NCBI GenBank assembly: GCA_947258755.1
Contig: CAMYJO010000023.1
Span: forward strand, 1 to 36,918
From: an uncultured Gammaproteobacteria bacterium
GTDB lineage: Bacteria; Pseudomonadota; Gammaproteobacteria; JAADHQ01
Length of the DNA stretch: 36,918 bases
Reading direction: 5' to 3'
How positions within the stretch are numbered: the first letter of the stretch is position 1; every line of letters begins with the position of its first letter. The position numbers were made by a program, and so were the translations under genes. The notes beneath the pieces were generated by a model. It ran no database searches. It was not told where the DNA came from and saw only the letters and a program-made list of their open reading frames with translations. Of the stretch, positions 33,076-36,918 are shown one piece after another.

Positions 33076-35261
33076 CAGACTTTCTTAAAGACCACTGCAG
33101 ATAAAGGTGGCAGTGTTATATTTATGGAGTCCTGCCGGTCCATCCATGCCACCGCCTCACTGTGAACACCGCCATCGTTGCCAACATTACTGCCACCATA
33201 TATTTCTGAATCTGAATTGAGTATTTCCTGATAGTAACCGGGTTCTGGTACTCCCAGACGATACTGTTTTCTCGTCACCGGGGTAAAATTAAGTACGACC
33301 AACATGCATTCATCATCCGCACGACGCACATAACTCAAGACTGACTGCGCCGCATCATGGCAATCAATCCATTCAAAGCCGTGGCTATCGAAATCAAATT
33401 TATACAGCGCATTATTATTGCAATATACCTTATTAAGATCGGCAACGAGACGCTGTATCCCTTGATGCAAGGCATAGTCCAGCACATACCAATCCATTGT
33501 TTTGTCGTGATCCCACTCGCTACCCTGGCCAAATTCACAACCCATGAACAACAGCTTTTTACCCGGATAGGTAAACATATAGCTGTAAAGCAGTCGTAAA
33601 TTTGAAAAGCGCTGCCATTCATCTCCGGGCATTTTATTTAACATTGAGCCCTTGCCATGGACAACCTCATCATGCGAGAAAGGCAACAGGAAATTCTCGG
33701 TAAAGGCATATAGCAGACCAAAGGTCAGCTGGTCATGATGATAGTGACGGTATACCGGGTCCTGATGCATATATTGCAAGGAATCATGCATCCAACCCAT
33801 ATTCCACTTCATCGAGAATCCCAGCCCCCCTAACCAGACAGGACGTGTCACCTGCGGCCAGGACGTGGACTCTTCAGCTATCACCATCGTACCGGGATGC
33901 TCGGCATGGGTAACAGTATTCAACTCACGAACAAAATCGATGGCCTCGAGATTTTCATTACCGCCATGAATATTTGGCAACCAGTCACCGTGCTCGCGTG
34001 AGTAATCCAGATACAGCATCGATGCGACCGCATCGACGCGCAGGCCATCGATATGAAACTCCTGCAACCAGAACAGGGCGCTGGACAACAGAAAGTTCCT
34101 AACCTCATTACGTCCGTAGTTATAAATCAGTGTGCCCCAGTCACGGTGTTCACCTCGGCGTGGATCTTCATGCTCATACAAGGGGCTACCATCGAAACGG
34201 GCCAGACCATGGCTGTCTTTCGGAAAGTGTGCCGGCACCCAGTCGAGGATCACGCCGATGCCAAAGGCATGGCAATAATCGACAAAATAACGAAAGTCAT
34301 CCGGCTCACCAAAACGTGACGTTGGTGCAAAATAGCCGGTTGTCTGATAACCCCAGGAGGCGTCCAGCGGATGCTCGGTAATCGGTAATAACTCGATAAA
34401 ATTAAAACCCAGCGGTAACAGATAATCCACCAGGCGTTGCGCCAATTCGCGGTAGTCTAAAAATTCACCATTCTCATCGCGCTGCCATGAACCCAGATGG
34501 ACCTCGTACACCGACATCGGCTCATGCAGCCAGTCTTTGTGTACACGCTGCTCCATCCAGAATGTATCCAACCACTGATATTCATTGGCATGTACGACCT
34601 TCGAGGCTGTATGCGGCCGCCGCTCAAACTGCTGTGCATAGGGATCGGTTTTCAGATGGATGCTGCCGCTCTCACGATGACGAATCTCGTATTTATACAG
34701 GTCACCCGCAGTCAGTCCTGGCACAAACAGCTCCCAGACCCCACTGTCACCACACGAGCGCATCGGTCGACTGCGGCCGTCCCACACATTGAAATCGCCG
34801 ACCACACTGACCCTTTCCGCATTAGGTGCCCAGGTCGCAAACAGTACCCCACTAACACCATCTACTTCACGTAAATGAGAGCCCAGGTGTTGATACAGAT
34901 GCCAATGCTTACCTTCACCAAACAGGTGCAAGTCAAAATCTGACAGAATTGGTGCGAATGTATAAGGATCTATGTAACTGTAGACATGCCCACTGCTATC
35001 CGTGCAGTGCAACCGATAGTGGTCCGGCAGGGCACGGGTATCACCGCTCCATTCGAAAATATCGGTGTCTGCAAGCCGCCGCATGGGCCTGGTATTATCC
35101 TCAATCTGCACACTTGCTGCACCAGGAACGAACACGCGCACCTTGCCTTGCGCACCAATAATGACCTTACCCAGTACTGAAAAAGGGTCATGCTGACTGC
35201 CATGTAGTAGACGCCTCAGGGCAGGATCCAAGGCAGTAGCTGATTTATCGGTTGTTAACAT
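33075..35261 (-). CDS. glgB: 1,4-alpha-glucan branching enzyme
   Basis: From ATG 35261 (AGGA, 5-nt spacing) the protein has 728 residues, the same as E. coli GlgB; an upstream start at 35300 would add 13 unlikely residues. It has the N-terminal and CBM48 domains (residues ~20-220), then a GH13 barrel with [23 protein letters not shown] (nucleophile Asp), [10 protein letters not shown] (acid/base Glu) and [12 protein letters not shown]. It makes the alpha-1,6 branches of glycogen. It is translationally coupled to glgA and divergent from glgC across ~180 bp with a strong Pho box. Confidence 0.97.
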   Translation of the reverse strand: MLTTDKSATALDPALRRLLHGSQHDPFSVLGKVIIGAQGKVRVFVPGAASVQIEDNTRPMRRLADTDIFEWSGDTRALPDHYRLHCTDSSGHVYSYIDPYTFAPILSDFDLHLFGEGKHWHLYQHLGSHLREVDGVSGVLFATWAPNAERVSVVGDFNVWDGRSRPMRSCGDSGVWELFVPGLTAGDLYKYEIRHRESGSIHLKTDPYAQQFERRPHTASKVVHANEYQWLDTFWMEQRVHKDWLHEPMSVYEVHLGSWQRDENGEFLDYRELAQRLVDYLLPLGFNFIELLPITEHPLDASWGYQTTGYFAPTSRFGEPDDFRYFVDYCHAFGIGVILDWVPAHFPKDSHGLARFDGSPLYEHEDPRRGEHRDWGTLIYNYGRNEVRNFLLSSALFWLQEFHIDGLRVDAVASMLYLDYSREHGDWLPNIHGGNENLEAIDFVRELNTVTHAEHPGTMVIAEESTSWPQVTRPVWLGGLGFSMKWNMGWMHDSLQYMHQDPVYRHYHHDQLTFGLLYAFTENFLLPFSHDEVVHGKGSMLNKMPGDEWQRFSNLRLLYSYMFTYPGKKLLFMGCEFGQGSEWDHDKTMDWYVLDYALHQGIQRLVADLNKVYCNNNALYKFDFDSHGFEWIDCHDAAQSVLSYVRRADDECMLVVLNFTPVTRKQYRLGVPEPGYYQEILNSDSEIYGGSNVGNDGGVHSEAVAWMDRQDSINITLPPLSAVVFKKV

Positions 35262-35300
35262 CTTGTTCCTGATATGTGAGCAATAGTCATTGGTGATCAA

Positions 35301-35318
35301 CTGTCATACAGATGTCAT
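35301..35318 (+). promoter_or_regulatory. Strong Pho box between glgB and glgC
   Basis: CTGTCAT-ACAG-ATGTCAT (35301-35318) has one perfect and one 6/7 half-site at 11-bp phase. It points toward glgC, ~127 bp before that start codon, and is 39 bp upstream of the glgB start on the other strand. No good -10 follows at the usual distance, so its role as a classical activator site is not clear. Confidence 0.5.
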
Positions 35319-35444
35319 ATTGTAAGCAACAAACGAGCCAAACAAAATTTTTTGTATCCATCTGTTATCTTGTCGGAATATCCAGTATCTTACTCATATT
35401 AGACCCAAGTTATCAAATCCAGCCCACAGGGAGCTTTTCATTCA

Positions 35445-36713
35445 ATGAAGCCTGAACTACAACCTCGCTTTATCAGCCTTCTAACCCGAGACACCATGGC
35501 ACTAATCCTTGCCGGTGGGCGTGGATCACGCCTAAAGCAGCTGACCTACTGGCGCGCGAAGCCCTCGGTACCCTTCGGCGGTAAATTCCGCATTATCGAT
35601 TTCCCACTATCGAACTGCGTTAACTCAGGGATTCGTCGTATTGGCGTCATCACCCAGTATAAAGCGCATTCCCTGATCCTGCATATCCAGCAAGGCTGGG
35701 GGCATCTACGCGGCCAGTTTGGCGAATTTGTTGAGCTATTACCTGCACAACAGCGTATCGAAACCTCATGGTACCAGGGAACAGCCGATGCGGTTTACCA
35801 GAATCTGGATATCATACGCAATCACGATCCCTCCTATGTCCTGATCCTCGCCGGTGACCATATTTATAAAATGGACTATGGTCCGATGCTAGCTACACAT
35901 GTAGATCGAGAAGCCGACATGACCATCGGCTGCATTGAGGTGCCCTTAGAAACGGCACGCGAATTCGGCGTCATTGGCATTAATGAAAGCGAGCGCATAC
36001 ACAGCTTCAGCGAAAAACCCGATAACCCGGAACCCATACCAGGCAAACCTGATACCGCACTGGCCTCGATGGGCATTTATATATTCAATCGTGACTTCCT
36101 GTTTGAACAATTGATCAAGGATGCAGACAATAATAGATCAAGCCATGACTTCGGTAATGACCTGATTCCGTCCGTAATCAATAGATACAAGGTCTACTCC
36201 TACTCATTCCTTGACCCGAAAACACAGCAACATGCCTTCTGGCGTGATGTCGGAACAGTCGACGCCTTCTGGGAGGCAAACCTGGAATTGATCGGCGTGA
36301 CCCCGGAGTTAAATCTATATGACAAGGAATGGCCTATCTGGACCCATCAGGAACAACTACCCCCGGCAAAGTTCGTTTTTGATGATAATGACCGCCGTGG
36401 TATGGCTGTTGATTCGATGGTCTCCGGTGGCTGCATTATTTCCGGCGCGATTATCAGGCATTCCTTATTGTTTTCCAACGTCACCGTACACTCGCATTCG
36501 CATATAGAAAACTCCGTTATTCTGCCTGATGTTAGCATAGGTGAACATTGCAAGATCCGCGATGCAGTCATCGATAAAGGCTGTGTAATACCCCAGCATA
36601 CGGAGATTGGCATCAACCGGGAACAGGATGAAGCACGCTTTCACATTACTCCAAAAGGCATCGTGCTGGTGACACCCGAAATGCTGGGGCAGGAATTACA
36701 TTATGTCAGATAA
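35445..36713 (+). CDS. glgC: Glucose-1-phosphate adenylyltransferase (ADP-glucose pyrophosphorylase)
   Basis: The 422-residue protein has [16 protein letters not shown], the pyrophosphorylase loop, [20 protein letters not shown] and the C-terminal left-handed beta helix ending ...[10 protein letters not shown]. It makes ADP-glucose from glucose-1-phosphate and ATP, the committed step of glycogen synthesis. The N-terminal arginine/lysine residues (RGSRLKQL) are those linked to allosteric control by sugar phosphates in gammaproteobacterial GlgC. Its 3' end overlaps the next gene by 11 bp. AGGGAG lies before the start, at an 11-nt spacing that is a little long. Confidence 0.97.
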   Translation: MKPELQPRFISLLTRDTMALILAGGRGSRLKQLTYWRAKPSVPFGGKFRIIDFPLSNCVNSGIRRIGVITQYKAHSLILHIQQGWGHLRGQFGEFVELLPAQQRIETSWYQGTADAVYQNLDIIRNHDPSYVLILAGDHIYKMDYGPMLATHVDREADMTIGCIEVPLETAREFGVIGINESERIHSFSEKPDNPEPIPGKPDTALASMGIYIFNRDFLFEQLIKDADNNRSSHDFGNDLIPSVINRYKVYSYSFLDPKTQQHAFWRDVGTVDAFWEANLELIGVTPELNLYDKEWPIWTHQEQLPPAKFVFDDNDRRGMAVDSMVSGGCIISGAIIRHSLLFSNVTVHSHSHIENSVILPDVSIGEHCKIRDAVIDKGCVIPQHTEIGINREQDEARFHITPKGIVLVTPEMLGQELHYVR

Positions 36714-36918
36714 GACAAAACTCAATGTCGCCTTGATGTGGCATATGCATCAACCCGAGTATCGCGATCTGCGCACGGATGAGTACCAGTTACCCTGGAC
36801 CTACCTGCATGGCATTAAGGACTATGTCGACATGGCCGCGCATCTGGAACGTAATGTAAAAGCACGGGCGGTAGTCAATTTCGCCCCGGTCTTACTCGAC
36901 CAGATCCAGGACTATAAC
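36703..36918 (+). CDS. GH57-family alpha-glucan enzyme, N-terminal part (cut by window end)
   Basis: The ATG at 36703 overlaps the glgC 3' end and has AGGA with 8-nt spacing. The 72 visible codons have no stop and run to the window end. The start [15 protein letters not shown], then ...[16 protein letters not shown] and [14 protein letters not shown], is the standard N-terminal block of glycoside hydrolase family 57, with HMHQP holding the conserved His-Gln. GH57 includes alpha-amylases, 4-alpha-glucanotransferases and branching enzymes; which type this is cannot be told from 72 residues. Overlap with glgC suggests co-expression for glycogen metabolism. Confidence 0.85.
   Translation, partial: MSDKTKLNVALMWHMHQPEYRDLRTDEYQLPWTYLHGIKDYVDMAAHLERNVKARAVVNFAPVLLDQIQDYN

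Noticed and set aside
1-36918. tRNA, rRNA, CRISPR or prophage content
   Set aside because: No cloverleaf with CCA-type acceptor ends, no rRNA motifs, no direct-repeat array with spacers and no integrase or structural phage genes were seen by eye; a tRNAscan/CRISPR search would settle it.

Overview
The window looks like a chromosomal segment of a free-living Gammaproteobacterium. The evidence is a PhoB/PhoR/PhoU set, a Mpl murein-recycling ligase, a C5-pathway HemL, an ArgA of the kinase-like plus GNAT type, an LssY-like DedA-PAP2 fusion and a complete bacterial glycogen set. Genes are dense, on both strands, and of uniform character. I see no tRNA, rRNA, CRISPR array, prophage or transposase gene. 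The exact genus cannot be read from the sequence.

Layout. (1) 1-5.2 kb: the 3' end of a PhoU-family gene, a small conserved-looking ORF, a ribbon-helix-helix-like protein, a secreted protein with a full metzincin zinc motif, a 49-residue lipoprotein behind a Pho-box-like promoter, a complete phoU, and a 16-stranded-type porin with a Pho-box-like promoter. (2) 5.2-10.6 kb: a phosphate-starvation block. One GT4 glycosyltransferase faces an operon of plcP-like metallophosphoesterase and agt-like GT4 glycosyltransferase, followed by phoR and phoB. (3) 10.7-24 kb: housekeeping genes, namely ilvD, argA, two small proteins, rubredoxin, thiD-thiE, a GNAT, hemL, a DedA-PAP2-LssY fusion, a 153-bp palindromic REP/MITE-like element, then LON-domain protein, ubiX and mpl. 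(4) 23.9-36.9 kb: a storage and sugar-phosphate block: pgl, ppx, ppk1, a DUF4442 hotdog protein, zwf, gnd, glgA, glgB, glgC and the start of a GH57 enzyme.

How the genes fit together. The plcP-agt pair is the known pathway for replacing phospholipids by glycolipids when phosphate is short: PlcP removes the phosphate head group to give diacylglycerol, and Agt adds a sugar. Here the pair sits directly beside its likely regulator phoBR. Reading the intergenic DNA, I find 11-bp-phased repeats resembling the PhoB site (CTGTCAT-N4-CTGTCAT) in front of phoB itself, plcP-agt, the second glycosyltransferase, the porin, the small lipoprotein and ppk1, and a strong one between glgB and glgC. If these are real, the window is a compact local Pho regulon that ties phosphate uptake, membrane remodelling, polyphosphate and possibly glycogen storage to one response regulator. 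This is inference from motif matches and synteny and has not been measured.

The other points that stand out are the secreted metzincin-like protein of unknown family, the predicted leaderless thiD mRNA, the composite palindromic element near 21 kb and a hairpin-rich element between ilvD and phoB.
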